Notes: a model not told the origin generated them from the sequence alone. DNA of 64,000 nucleotides from Takakia lepidozioides (GCA_030704615.1 CM060733.1:26846001-26910000), one strand, 5' to 3'; shown: positions 31,628 through 44,285, numbered from the stretch's first letter. Numbers and translations are program-made.

Positions 31628-33711
31628 ATTATTATTATTATTATTTTAAAAAAATAAAATAAAATATTACTTTATTGAAGGAGGGAAAAATTAAACCCTG
31701 AAAGATGCCATAAGGCAAAATACACATCATAGAAGATGAGGGACGAGCCCAGACTGAAACAAGAGAGACCGCCAAAATGGCAATTGAAGGAGCCACATGC
31801 CTTAGATGGGCGACCATTATTGGCCATCCAAGCACCGTGGTGATGATTGCGTAATCGAAAATTTGTCGAATCCTGTAGAATGTAAAAGACAAAGGCTTTG
31901 TAACTGCCATCCTACTAAGGCCTAGAGTGACAGAGCTTAGAGCTTAGAGAAGGCGAGACAGACAGAGGAGCTCGGTGGAGACGCAAGAAGCTGCAATCGA
32001 AGGGCCCAAGCGCATCAAGTTTTCCAGATGTGCCATAGCCTTGCAGCCCTGATTGTATCAAATACTGGGCAATTGGAGGTTGTTTGTTTTGTGACAGGGT
32101 CGTAGTTGAGGAGCGTGTTGACTGGGCTAAGAGATGCGCGGTCATGCCAATGGCTGAGAACCGGGAGAAGCAGGGGCCAGGCTTTGGAGGGAATACTGCA
32201 TTGAAACAGGCAATGCTCGATTGATTCGGTGACCCCAAGAGAGCAGCATGTGCAGAGCAGAGCCCCGATGAATTGGAGCCATCTGCCTACTTTAAGAACT
32301 CTGTTTGCGATTTGCCACAGGAAGGCGGCGATCTTGGCAGAACTAGATTTGACCCAAATGCCTTTCCATATCGTTTGCCAGCGCTCATCTTGAAAGCCGT
32401 AGGCTCTACATTTGGCCTCCCATTTGAATGAGAGGCGAGGGGTTGCAGTGAGGCACTTGTATGTTTTTTTAGCTGTGTATTGGAGGAGTGATGGCTTGCC
32501 TTTAAGATTCCAGGACCACTCTTGAGGATCGAGCTGCAACTCCATGAGCGGCGTTCCTCCAATCCATACGAAGGTGCTTCCACGAAGCCAGGCATGCAGG
32601 GGAGATCCTGGAGGTTTGATAGGGTTCATATGTTTTGCATTTGCAGACCACTGGCAGATTCTAACCGGGGAGAAGGTCCCCCCCCCTTAATAGTGACTGG
32701 GTCTGTTTGAGCGAGGTGCAGGATGTTTGTGAGAACGCAGCAGCTCATAGCTAATCCACATATTTCACTATTGTTGCAGTCAAGAGTGTAAATGACCTGT
32801 CGGGGTCTTGAAGAACAAGCTATCTAGGTATCACGCGCGTGCGGCCAGGAGCGGCCCTTGGCGAAGGATTCGTAAGCTAGAATCTGGTATGGATTGGATA
32901 ATGAAAGAGTAGCCTGCATTTCCTCTGGCCGAGCCTACAATATGATTTATGTATTCTTGGTTCCAAAAGTCTTCTCTTGACCATATCTTTCCTATTTGTG
33001 CTATGCCATGGAAATCCCAGACCACCTTTTTGCAGATCCGTGGACTTCTTGGCTTTGAATGTTTGAGTTGAGGAAGAGGTGCTGGTGGATGACCTCCTCA
33101 TACGAAGAGGGTTCTCCTTTTACGAGGTAAGGTCTGAGCCTACCCCATGCCTTCCAAATGGTTTTCCAGAGAGGGGAGCCAGGATGCTTGAGTTTGAATC
33201 CATTTACAATCCAACGTAGTGAACTTGACCAAAGGGCATTCTTGAGGGGGGGAGCTTTGCAGGATGTGTCGAAGCACCAGAGGACTCCACCATGAGGTAT
33301 GGGGTCCCAGTAGCCTTATGATCCATTTGCCGAGGAGAGCATCTATCTGATTGCCTGGGTCCAGAACGCCAAGACCACCCAATTTCTTGGGGCTGCACAT
33401 TTGGGCCCATGAGATGGCTGGTCTGACATTTTGAGTGCTGGAAGAGGCACCCCAAATGAAGTTTCTGATGATTCTTTTGATTTCTTTTAAGAAGGAAGGG
33501 CTTGGGCTCCACACAGAAGCGAAGTACCAGATGCTGGCCATGATAACCTGATTAGCTACAAGGGCTCTCCCGGTGAGAGAGAGGTGCCTGGAACCCCAAA
33601 AGACCAGTTTGCGTTTCAGTTTGTCAATTATTGGACCGATTCTTTGCTCCTCCGAGAGGTTGAAACCAAAAGGGAAGCCTAGTAGCTTAGTGCTCTCTCC
33701 ATCTTTGAGCC
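31628..33711 (-). mobile_element. L1-like LINE, 3' portion (split by E1)
   Basis: Minus-strand LINE. Reading from 33711: LKWLKDGESTKLLGFPFGFN, then VFWGSRHLSLTGRALVANQV, IIRNFIWGASSS and KKLGGLGVLDPGNQ, the region that follows the polymerase palm. Farther on (32629-32015) a zf-RVT-like region reads AKIAAFLWQIANRVLKVG and SIEHCLFQCSIPSKAWPLL. The 3' end has AATAAAG and an (AAT)n tail at about 31629-31646, typical of such LINEs. At 33711 the reading frame stops at the E1 target duplication and continues in frame at 56326 on the far side of the 22.6-kb insertion. The frame is broken near 33.1 and 32.7 kb, so it is inactive. Confidence 0.85.
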
Positions 33712-33720
33712 ATTTGAGGC
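33712..33720. repeat. Target-site duplication of E1, left
   Basis: ATTTGAGGC. It pairs with ATTTGAGAC at 56318-56326 (8 of 9 identical). A length of 9 bp is the usual target duplication of Mutator-like elements. Confidence 0.8.
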
Positions 33721-33795
33721 GAGGGATGCTTGCGCGTGAGCCTAGCCGCGTGAGCCTGTGAGCCTGGCTTCGCTCACGCCACGTAAGCAAGCATC
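33721..33795 (+). repeat. E1 left terminal inverted repeat
   Basis: It contains GCGTGAGCC, GCGTGAGCC and GTGAGCC in direct order, then GCTCACGCCACGT, so the terminal repeat itself can fold back. It pairs with the E1 right end near 56236-56317. Confidence 0.75.
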
Positions 33796-34560
33796 CACGT
33801 GTTCAGGCCCTAATACTGTGCTTTCCCCCTGGCTTCCCCTATTACCGCGGATCCTTATTTTTTATCCCTCTTCATTGCCCCCACATGAATATTCTTTCTA
33901 GCCGAGAACAATGGCAGGTTTGCGGATGGTTTATGATTGAGGTCATCCCTTTGGAATGAGGAGATCGCCCACTAGAGAACTGAATATTAAAAGCAAACCC
34001 TTTTGTTTTGCAAAGCAGTACATTCATTCCAACCCACAAACATTTTTCAATTCCGGATTCCGAAGACCTACCCCAGGCAATCCCTAACTGTACTTACGGG
34101 AACGTGCAATGAACTTGAAAAGCAGTTTGGGGATGGAAGCAAAACCAAAACACAATTTATTGAGCCTCGGTACTTGAACCTCAAGAACTATTGGAGGTTT
34201 CAGAGGAACCACTTCCAAAGTTTACAACAATATCATCTATGAATACAGCAGCACATCCGCGACGTTTTTTTTTTCCACGACCTTCGTGTAGATGCGAATA
34301 CATTGATTGTTGGGATAACACCCGTGCACAAGCTTCAGCGTAAACCGGCAAGCGGTAAGCTCTAGGGGGACTCGGGGACATGTAGTATCCTTGGAAACCG
34401 AAAGGTGTCTGCTGATTCGATGATTGGTGCCGAACTCTGGAAAGCAAGAAGAGGAATGGTGATAGATGTTAACATCCAGATATAAACAATGTAAGCAACC
34501 ATCTGTCAAACGGGAATGACACAAGTAAATGCAACATATTTTGCACGACTACAACCGAAC
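33796..34560. other. E1 left subterminal region
   Basis: Lies between the left terminal repeat and the stop codon of the methyltransferase gene. It includes ACCGCGGATCC (a similar CCGCGGA occurs in the E2 left end near 44455). I see no gene. Confidence 0.4.
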
Positions 34561-37500
34561 TTACTCACACTCAAAATCGGAGTCCACGTCGAGATCCTCC
34601 TCAGGCGCTTCGGGCTCCTCCAGAAGTCCCTGTGTGGAAGAAGTAGTGCCGGGCTCAAGCTAACGAAGCTCGCTTGAAAAGAGCTCCGTATCAGCCTCCA
34701 TGCCAAAGAAGTGCCTTCCGGCGCTCTTGCATGAAAAGATGCTCCTGCAAATCCAAGACGAACGAGAAATTAAAACAGGGCTTCCCTAAGGTCACTGCCC
34801 ATATGTCAAACACAATGTGAAGGGCCCCACCTGTGCCCATAGACAAGTCAACCACTCGTCCACCATGACGGCTGCATGTCTCCACCAAAGTCTGCATGAA
34901 AGCTGGAGATTTCTCCCGTGCACCTCTCCAAGGGACACCAATCGACCTTTTCATAGTTCGACCCGAGTCGACGTAATTGAAGATAACATCATCCTCCACA
35001 GGCTCGCAGGTGGGGTCAATGTGAGCTGCAAGGTCCCTCAACTGGAACTCAGCAACACCAGGAGGAAGAGTGTCCTTCCGCCTCACCAGGCACAAAGCTT
35101 CGAACACTCGAGTCTGTCAATAATCACGAAGAGAGCATGAAGCAAAAGACACAACCTACCTTTTGATTTACTGAAAAACCATGAAACTTTAATTGAAAGG
35201 AACCAACTCACTTTCTACCCCAGGAACTCGCCCTTCGTAAGAGGTAGAGTATTGATGCATGTCCAAGTTTTGATGACACGAAACCTGTGTAGCTGAAAAG
35301 AGTTCTTCGTGCCGACGTGTCCTTTGACTGCATGAGAAGAAGAGCCCCCGAGTCAGAAAGGAATTTGTTGCTGAATGAGAAAGCCCACTGCCAGTAACGA
35401 GAATCCGATTTGTTCCAAGTCGGGGTCGAATTGGAAGGGAACACATCAGGGACAGGAAAACCGTCAGGAATGTCCAGCACCACAAGGTCAGTCGCGTATG
35501 CCTGCTGAACTCCATTCACCCAATCCGGACTTTTTGTGACCTTCAGCAAAAACAGGAGACAGTGTAAGAAGCCAAATCCAAATCCAGCACGAGATCAACA
35601 CCCTGGACAAGTCAGAACAAGTGGCCAAACCAAAATATCTCATACAATAGTTAAGACATATGTGCTAACCTGAGTGAGGAACGAAACAAGCATGTCCCAT
35701 GATTTCGAGGGCACCCCTTTGAATGTGGACTTCCTGGACTCCATCATTGCAAGAAAACTTTCATTCAGCACCTGACGATTGAACTGTCCCAAAACCCTGG
35801 AGGGATGTTCACTCGCCTCGAAAGGTTGCTCCCTCGACTTTGATGTTCTCCTATCCCTCCTAGTTGGAGAGGGCTGTCTTTCAGGGACCTCTGACGGTCC
35901 CTGTCCTTGAGGAGCTGCACTTTTCCCCTTCCCCTTTGGATCCCCGACAATCTTCCCCTTTCGTTTTGGAGTAGCAAATTTCTCGGGCTCTTTTGCAGCC
36001 AGAGCAGAAATGATTCTATCCTGAATGTCTTTGTCAGCCAGTGGGGCAATTGCTGCGGCGTTGTCGTTCAGGTTTCTCAAAACAACTTCATCGAATGGTG
36101 TATCTTGTTTTGGCAGGTCGAGGTACCACCCACAGTCTCTGAAGTGCGCCCTGCTCCAGTCTCTGGCAATACCAGCCGTGTACATTGTCTTGTCATTGGA
36201 GGGGTCAGCCCATGAGTAGATGAAGTCTAGGTCATCGCTAAGGTACTTTTCCGGTATGAGGACATGATACATGTACCTGAATCACACACACAAAATCCAG
36301 GTAGTCATTCGATCTGAAAATGAAACAGATCACACATCAGGAAAATGATATTGAAATGCAGGAAAGCAACACGCATAAATCACCTTTGCAGTCCCGAATC
36401 AACCTTGCGTTGACGCAATGTTGAATCGAGCAGAAATGAGAAACACAAAATGCGGAGAACTGTTCTTTGACAAGGGCAATTCAACATTGCTTCAACGCAA
36501 GGTTGTTTTCATTTACAGTGGAAATGGAAAACAATGCTTGAAAACATCCTTTCGAATATCTACTGGTACGGATATTCAACATTGCGTTGGCACAATGTTG
36601 ATTTCCTCTGTTGAAACACATGTCCATGGTATCTGACAACCACAACTTTCCTTTAATTGTATGGAAATCGGGGTATTGCTGCGGGACATTTCTAGCCATT
36701 CATACCACCAAACAACGTTGCGTCAACGCAAGTCTGTTTGATGGTACAGAATAAGCTCTAAATAGCATTTCAAACAGACTCCAAACAGACTTTATGTTCA
36801 TCTTGGCAGCATTGAAACTGGAAATGACAGCAAATTATAGCCCAAAAACCCAGGTAAACCTACATAGCCTGGCCCTTCATCAACCTTGCATTGGCGCAAG
36901 GCTGATATTCCTGTCAGTTTTTCACCTTTCACATGGAGAAAAATGGCATTATGGGAGACCCCACCTATAGGAAATTGAAACCAAAACAACGGGATACAAG
37001 CTTGCATTAACGCAATGTTGCTCGATTGCACATCCAGAGCCCTCAGAGCTCCCTCATAACCTGCAAAGTCGAACTGCTATATAGAAAGTACAACACAAGA
37101 ATGCAGAAACATGCCCTTCAAGTACCAAATTTGTTTGAAGGAGGTCACACCTGTACAACACTCGTTTCATTGCTTGCTCGCTGTTGTACTGGTTTTTGAA
37201 TTCGTACGACCTGGAGATTCCTTTGTCTTTCTCAAACTCCCTGAAGAAGCAGTTGTTCCAGACAGCGAGCTTCCATCTCCTGATGTAGGCCTCCAGTGTG
37301 ATCCGGGGGCAAGCCATCTGGATTTTGTAGTCTACCATGGACTCCCCAAGTGCAGCGACTGCACGTTTTTCTAACTGCAACAAGAAAGCTCATAAGAATT
37401 CGCGAGACATTACGGAGCAACACTACTTTCTGAAAATGGTTTTGTGGAAACCATACCTGGCTCCAGAATGTGGCTTTGTGTAGCCACTGGTCGAATGTGT

Positions 37501-39837
37501 GGTCGCTAACAACTTTTATTGCTTGTGTCTTCGAGTCCCTCTCAGGAGTTGGGAACATGTTGGTGTCTCTCACGAGTGGATCCGAATTCCAGATCTCCAA
37601 CCACCTGATTTTGGTTGCATTGTCCACCATTGAAATGGAAAGGCGATGTAGTTTCTCTTGAGTCATTTCTGGCTTAGAGCCATACTTGTCATTATGTGCT
37701 TTCACCTGCTCTAGAAATTCCGTGCCAAGACCTGGATCTGCTATCCGGATTTGTTTGTCGAATGCACTCATAAGGTTCTTCCTTTGATTGTTCATCTCGA
37801 ATTTCATCATGTCCTCAAGCCCAGTTGCAGACCTCTGCTCTTCTGTGTGGGAATCATAGTACTCAGCTTTCGCCTTCAAACCAGTTTCTGCTATTTCTTG
37901 CTGCATTCATAACAGGTAAAAGAATCAAACACTCTTGACAAAATCTGTAGTAACAACAAGCAAACAGGTGTCAAGAAGCTTACAGTGTACATGTAGTCAA
38001 GAAAAGCCTCTCTGGTCAAGCTGTACCATGTGCTTGTCTTCTTCTCAGCACACCTCTTCATCTGCTGAGGACTGAGCACGTTCGTGAATGAATCCAATGG
38101 CATCAGCCCTATCTTCTGGATGCGGAATAGAGTGTGGCAAAGATTGGTCGTCACATGAGAGGTTTCATTGGACCTGGAAAAACCTTCAACTCATAAGTGG
38201 ATTCCAAATTGTGGGAACTCGGAACAGACACAATGTTGGCAACTTACTTGTTTATGTCGTGCATGGCTGTAAGGAGCTGCGTGACACGTCCTTTGTGGTC
38301 GAGAACCATGGAAACCACGCTCCAGTGCCATTCGATGTCGTCCGTGTGCATGCTTGAAATGTAATTTATCCAGGCAAGCAGTCTGTGGTTCCCATCCCAG
38401 ACAAAAACATCTTTCCCATGAATGCTTTTGTGGAGGCCTTTTTGGACAGCTTAAACTCGAACTCCCTGTTTACATCCCGCCAGCATGCATCCCAACTTTG
38501 CTCAATGTCCTCCATTACAAGACACTCCTCTCCTTTCGTGTTCATAGTAGATACATAGAACACTGCAGATCCCTTGACATAGCCGTGAACAAAGTCGTTC
38601 TTCCACTTCGTGATGTCATTCCTCAATGCTGGTCGAACAACGGGCATGGAGATCATCCTGCAAAGCGGAATGACCAGGTTTCCGCCGGGAACCTCCATCG
38701 ACAGAATCACCTTCGACGAGTTCACTTTTTGCCCACCCATAATCTCCTCGGCCTTGTCTTCATAGTGGCCCTCCAATGACTCTTCCTCAAAATCACCTTC
38801 TGACACTACCGAATCTTCCCCGACGGATTTCTTTTTTCTTTTCCTCTGCAAAGAATGAATATCATGTGAGTGACAGATTGAACTCCCATGGATCAACCTT
38901 GCGTTGACGCAAGGTTGATTGATGGGGATGTAGCTTAGTCTGAAAGACATCCCAGAATTTCTTTTGAACCCAATATATGCTTTGCATTGACGCAGGGTTC
39001 TTCTGGGAGCTTCAAATAATCAACTTTCCCTACCTTGCAGTTCATTGTACGAGAATTCGGCCTCTTGGAGTGAACAAAAGAGGCATCAAAATCAGCTTGG
39101 CGTCAACACAAGGTTGATTCGAGTGCTGCATCTGCTTCGATTCACCTAAACCCTAAACATACACTCTGGAGGTCGGAATCAACCTTGCGTTGACGCAAGG
39201 TTGATTAGGAGCTCTGGATTTGGTGTTTAGCAAACAAAATATCTATTGGATTCTCTGCTTTCATCTTAGCAATTGATGATGCATCGGAAGCATTCATCTT
39301 CCCCAGCTCTGCATAGATTGTTTGTAGTGCAGCTTCTGCACTATTTTCATGCCCACATCATATACTTAGGAGGTCGAAATCAACCTTGCGTCAACGCAAG
39401 GTTGAAGTCGACCTCTATGTTTAGCATGAAAAAGACAAAAACAGAGAAGGCAAAAGACAGTTCATAGCCACCTCCGGTTTCTTCTTTGCACTTGATGATG
39501 CTCCTGAGGCATTCAACTTTTCCATGGGGTCTGGAGGTAGCATGCTTCCGAGGAGGTCCCGGTGGTGTGAAACAAGGGCGGACGGCAGAGTTTCCGCGTC
39601 CATCTCTCCTCCCTGCTCTTTCGAGACCTGGTTCTCCACTCGCAGTGCTTCCTCCCGAGCCCAGCTCACTTCCTCGTCCTCCCCCCCCTTCTATTGGAGG
39701 TTGCTCTTCAGTTGCCTCCGGGATCACTTCAAGACCTTCATCTCCAAACTGTGGTTGCAAAATCCTGTTTTGCCCTTCGTTCTCATCTCCGCCGGAGGTT
39801 TCTTCACCCAATCTAAGTTCCGTCTCGCCTTCCTCAT
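34561..39837 (-). pseudogene. E1 ParB-like/DNA amino-methyltransferase fusion gene (frame disrupted)
   Basis: Exons, from the acceptor and donor sites: first exon about 39837-39466; then 38845-38248, 38173-37984, 37900-37457, 37374-37151, 36276-35670, 35540-35212, 35113-34832 and 34744-34561. Exon 2 opens with the basic run RKRKKK (likely nuclear signal) and an acidic stretch, then a ParB/sulfiredoxin-like domain with VPGGNLVIPL and VFVWDGNHRLLAW. The middle exons are helical and unrecognised (TWYSLTREAFLDYMYT; KIRWLEIWNSD). Exon 6 has a Lys/Ser-rich linker. Exon 7 has YATDLVVLDIPDG (motif IV position) and NKFLSDSGALLLMQS. Exons 8-9 have AREKSPAFMQTL (motif X) and GRVVDLSMGTG/GASFHA (motif I). 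The order IV-X-I marks the permuted beta class. The tail is acidic and ends DSDFECE. Damage: deletion/frameshift in exon 7, an in-frame TAG near 35216, and an indel in exon 9. The first exon and start are uncertain. Confidence 0.75.
36397..39405. repeat. E1 intronic palindromes (AACCTTGCGT-TG-ACGCAAGGTT), 11 copies
   Basis: Inverted repeats with 10-bp arms and a 2-nt centre (TG or CA) lie at about 36397, 36481, 36573, 36711, 36879, 36997, 38891, 38979, 39090, 39177 and 39378. The best copies (38891 and 39177) extend the arms to 14 bp by adding AATC/GATT. All sit in introns of the methyltransferase gene, never in its exons. Most have the centre GTTGAC or GTCAAC. Confidence 0.9.
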
Positions 39838-40622
39838 CTTCTCCTTAGCGCGTGCCCTTTTGCTTCTTTGATGTGAAATAAAGTGTTCTTCGACGCTTGC
39901 TTCTCCCTCGGAGTGGGGTCACCGTCTCTACAGAATCCAGGGTTACAAGGACAATAAGGAAAAGAAGGAAAAAGAGGGCTAGGGGAGGGTCACCGCAAGG
40001 CCTTCAACGCCAAGATCATCGCTCGGAACAACCTGTTTGCCACATGGTCATTCCACATGCATGGCGAACACGTGTCCATCTAACCGTTATGAATATCTGC
40101 GGACATCATTAGTTCCTCTTCCATCCAAAATTCGTTCGGGTATAAACTCCTCTCATCCGAAAAAGTTCATTATTGAATAATATCTTTTGGGATGTTTCAG
40201 AGGAATGTTAAGTATGTACAGTTGTACAACGGTGCAGGTGCCGTTAAAATTGAATGGAAATGGGCATCTCTTCTGGACTCTCTGACATGACAGCCAAATG
40301 GCGGCTTTGTCAGTCAACCTCTCAACCAATGCACCGTTGGGGCACCTGCGAAATAACAGTTGGATTCTTTCATTAGGGCTGACATTACGCACTCCGCAGT
40401 TGGGCACTCTGTCACCATCCGCTTGGTTCGCACATGGACACATTTCTTTGATGTGCCAACCCGCGTTAGGAGATCTGCAAGCAGGACCGATACCTGCAAT
40501 TGTGTGCAAGGACGTCTTCTATGCAGCCAAAAACTTCGCTCTAATACACTCTGCATTCAGAAGCACCATCGGACGGTGAACTATGCGTTCAGAAGCAACA
40601 TTGGCAGATGGCCTCCCAGGCC
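39838..40622. promoter_or_regulatory. E1 divergent promoter region
   Basis: About 0.8 kb separates the two divergent starts and must hold both promoters. I see no TATA box that I would defend. The equivalent region of E2 is 50830-51680. Confidence 0.5.
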
Positions 40623-43600
40623 ATGGGCTCCCTTGACGCGGACTTCTTCAGTGAGGACCACCCTGTGCCATTTTCTTACGAGGTGGAAGATGATGGTTTT
40701 GCGGTGGTGCATGAACTCGTCCTCGCAACGCAGTTTTGGTTGGAAAATGGAACTCTATTCCTTCAGAGGGAAGTGTACGATGCCAATGGAAAACTGCTCA
40801 AGTACGCGTTCCAGAAACCTTCGCATACCTCACCAACCACACAATGGAGAGTGCCTCCAGGCAGATACAGGGTGCTTAGTGCTCCTCTGAGATAGTCTGC
40901 AGGATCGTTCGTAACTCTTGGCACGGCAGCATCAGTGGCCCAAGAGAAAACACCCGTGGTTGTCAAAAAGGAGACGAGTACCATTAACACTGTAGTTGAG
41001 CTTTCGGACTCATCCTCCGATGACGCATGTGCACTACCGCCCGTGGATCAGCCATGTCCACATGAAGAAGCAGATGTGGAGGAGATCACCGGTGTCATTC
41101 CTAAACTGAAAGCCATGGGTGGGATGGCAGGATTCAAGAGTGAGTTGAGGGGGATAGACTGGAGCACTTTCAATATTCAGAGGGTGGCATTCTTGCCGGA
41201 ATCTTTTGATGGTAATACTGTTTTCGAGCTGCCTCCTCCTGGTCGCGTGGGGGGAATTTCCAGTCTCCTGGAAGGAATGGACAAAAAGCACGATGGGCAC
41301 CCTTGGTGCCACACAAAAACCTCCAATATTCACAACAACGACAACCTCATATTCAGGCGAACAGTCTGTAATGGGCACCTGAAATGCGAGAACATGAAAT
41401 GCAGACACTTCGCATTGTCAGGTGTGCAAAACCAAAGCGAATGGGATGGTGTCAGTGAGAATCCATTCAAGCCTGGGGTGACACCACCATACAGTAACAC
41501 TTTTGTGTGCAAGTTCTGTAGGGTACCACCTTGCTGCCTTGCTTTGTGTGGCGCCAGAATGTATTATGTGGTGCATTGATTCAAAACCCTGACTAGAGCC
41601 TGTGTCCATTTCGGTTTTCACAACCACCCTATGTCCAAGGGGGATTATAGGGAGAGCGTTGACACAGTCTCGCGTCTGATAAGGCAAGAGTTGGATACCA
41701 ATCCAACTGGAACCACATCTGCAATTGCCATGGGGGCGAGCAAGTCCTTTATGGAAAGTCGTATTCTGTGTGCATCAAATTCGGTTGGAGGAATACTGGA
41801 GGGACCAGCTTTGGACATTGTTATGGACCATTTCTCCACTTTGACTTCTCCAAAGATTAGTAATCAGGTGAACGCTTTAAGAATGGGCTCTGGGAGCCGA
41901 GGTTATATGGACAATATTATGGATTTGAAGAAAAGGAGCATGTACGACTACATCCAAGATAGCGTTTTCCCGGGACAAGGAGCCAGGAAAGTGTTCTTGT
42001 TCAAAATGTCCACAAAAGGTGAGGGCAGCGGGGTCAGCCTGGTTAAACGTATGCAGAAGGGTGGCAATCTTGGCAACTGCTTCCTTATGTTCGATCACGT
42101 CAAGAGGGTTAAAGACTGGACCACAATGGCATGTCATGTTTACGACCCTGTGTATCAGCGGGTCATGACAATTACAGTGTGTGACATGCAGTCAGAGGAC
42201 ACAGATTCACAGCAACTCATGTGGGAAGCTCTCATTCGTGTTATGGCCTCCAATGGTCTCCCATCTCCCAATTTTGTTGGTTTTATGGCCGATAGTGCTC
42301 AAGCTAACTTCAACGCTATCCGCATTGTGTTCGGGACGGGAGATCCAAAAGTGCCAATGCCTGGAAGAGAACGTACGTGTCTTTTCCATTGGACACAATC
42401 CCTGGACAAACACACAAAGACATACATCAAGCCAGATATGCAGAGTATGCATCGTCAACTGTGCAAACAGTACAAAGACGCCAAAACTATGGGGGAAGCG
42501 AATACATTGTTCCAGACAATTCATGCCTGGTGGTACTCATCTGGAGCGGCATCGAAGGACAGCATGAGGGCACTGGAAGACTGGTTCGCATTTTGGCACT
42601 TCCGTTACCGACAGTGGGGAACAGCCATGACAACGGTGAGTGGTTTGCATTCACCTTCGTTTGGGTGCTTCGGATATATCTTTCAGGGTCCAATCCTAAT
42701 ATTGGCTTTGTGTTTTTTGCCTTGCAACATATGTCCATTGAGGAGATGGCGGACATGCCTTCTTGCAATCTAGCGGAGACAGTGCATAATGCATGGTTGC
42801 AGTAATCCGGCAAAAAAAGAAGAGATTTGTATGCGGCGACGGCCGATGACCTTATTCGTGCTCTGCAGCAACAAACCAGATACAGGTCATTCTTGAGGGG
42901 TGGCCTTGGTGGCAAAGGCCCGGACAGGAGCGAGTTGATGTTGCGGGCAGCTGGAAGATCAGGGGATCCCAACAAAATAGCGCGGGCAATGAGCATATGT
43001 GCAGATGGCACCCCTCTCGTGGGAAGAGTTCCCCATCTGGAAGGCGAAGAGAGATTCGGGTCTTGCAAACGGAAATTGGACACCCCTCCAGGATCGGATG
43101 CAGATTCCCATAGGGCGGACAGGGTCAACTTCTCGACGCCACGTGTTCCCCTGGATCAGAGATGGAATTGCGGAACATCCACAGGTGAGGGCTATTCTGC
43201 CCCAGACCGGACCCCTGCATCAAGCACTGTCACTGCAATGGTTGAAGACCAGAACGTGGTGCCGCATATAATCGAGTCCATGGGCTTGGACGAGGTTTGG
43301 CATATAGAACGCACAAGTGTTGGATCGCGTGTGAAATGCACGGCGATCAGGGCCAGCAATCATGAAAAATGTACATCATTAATATCCAGAGGGAAAGAAC
43401 GCACTGCAGCTCCTACATTCACGGGTTTGTTTCTCCCTTACGGACAAGGCGAGGCAAAGAACCACAAGTTTTGGTTTTGCGCTGATGATTGTGGGAGATG
43501 TGTGCATGGGACAGTGAGGCCTTCCGTGGTGAGGAAGCCTATTCCACCAACCGTGTGGCCTGTGAAGATGGGCACAGGTCTCACTCACCGAGAGATCGCA

Positions 43601-44110
43601 ATGCTGGAAGAGGCGGGTTTCTCCCTAGCCAGACATTCCATTGCACGTGAAGGTGCTTCAAGTACAAGCGGTTCACGGGTACCTCCGCCTGACGCTCACT
43701 TGTGGCCAACCAGACGGAATGAGAAGTTGGTTCGACGATTCCCTCCAACCGCAGAACACTACGGCAAAATTGAGTCCGCCAAAATACTTGACGCTCGTGT
43801 TGCGGGTACAATGGAAGTGCCTGATCCAGGATATGGTCGGGTGTTCACCATGATCTCATCCGCATCTACGCTGCAGGACAGGACGTACGACATCACTGTT
43901 TCCAATTTTCCCAATTGTACATGTCCTGATTTTGTTGGTATGCTTTCAAGTAGTTTGGGAAAGAGAGGGAAGTTCATACCGTGCAAACACCTTTACTTCG
44001 TCTTCTTGAGAAGGATGGTTTGTGATCCAAAGCGCGACTTCTTCATTCACCAAGCCATTATGAGTTTCAACGAAGTCAACACACTTCTACAGCGGGATAC
44101 AAGCCCATAA
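40623..44110 (+). pseudogene. E1 MULE-like transposase (three in-frame stops)
   Basis: Start ATG 40623 is chosen because MGSLDADFF aligns with the E2 start MASSEAEFF; an ATG 15 nt upstream is also in frame. Two exons: 40623-42635 and about 42728-44110. Order of parts: N-terminal region; VVVKKE and VVELSDSSSDD (residues about 115-140); a WRKY-GCM1-like zinc cluster (CNGHLKCENMKC, VCKFC, ACVHFGFHNHP, residues about 245-340); a DDE core with MFDHVKRVKD (first Asp), GFMADSAQANFNAI (second Asp), ERTCLFHWTQSL (CxxH of MULE cores) and ALEDWFAFWHF (candidate Glu); a linker; and a C-terminal SWIM finger (CTCPDF...CKHLYFV). Stops lie at 40893-40895 (TAG), 41577-41579 (TGA) and 42803-42805 (TAA). The intron acceptor AG seen in E2 is AA here. 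The rest of the frame is well preserved. Confidence 0.85.
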
Positions 44111-44285
44111 AAATCTGAGTTTTCCTTGACCTAAACTTGTAATGGAATGACTGTTCAAGTCCAGTGTCTCTCAATGTACGTCGTCTAACATCTTGGCTAT
44201 GCGTGGGTGAATGCATTTGTCGCATTGGTTTGTCATTCTCTTTTCATTAGCAAACACAAGAAACTACCTTCAGATAGACAGAGTA

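Noticed and set aside
36397-39405. CRISPR-like array
   Set aside because: The repeats are palindromes at irregular distances inside introns of a plant transposon gene, with no uniform spacers.
39486-39848. 120-codon plus-strand Pro/Ser-rich frame
   Set aside because: It is the antisense of the first methyltransferase exon.
40153-40600. Separate small gene in the E1 divergent promoter
   Set aside because: Frames on both strands overlap heavily, show no domain and have no equivalent in E2.
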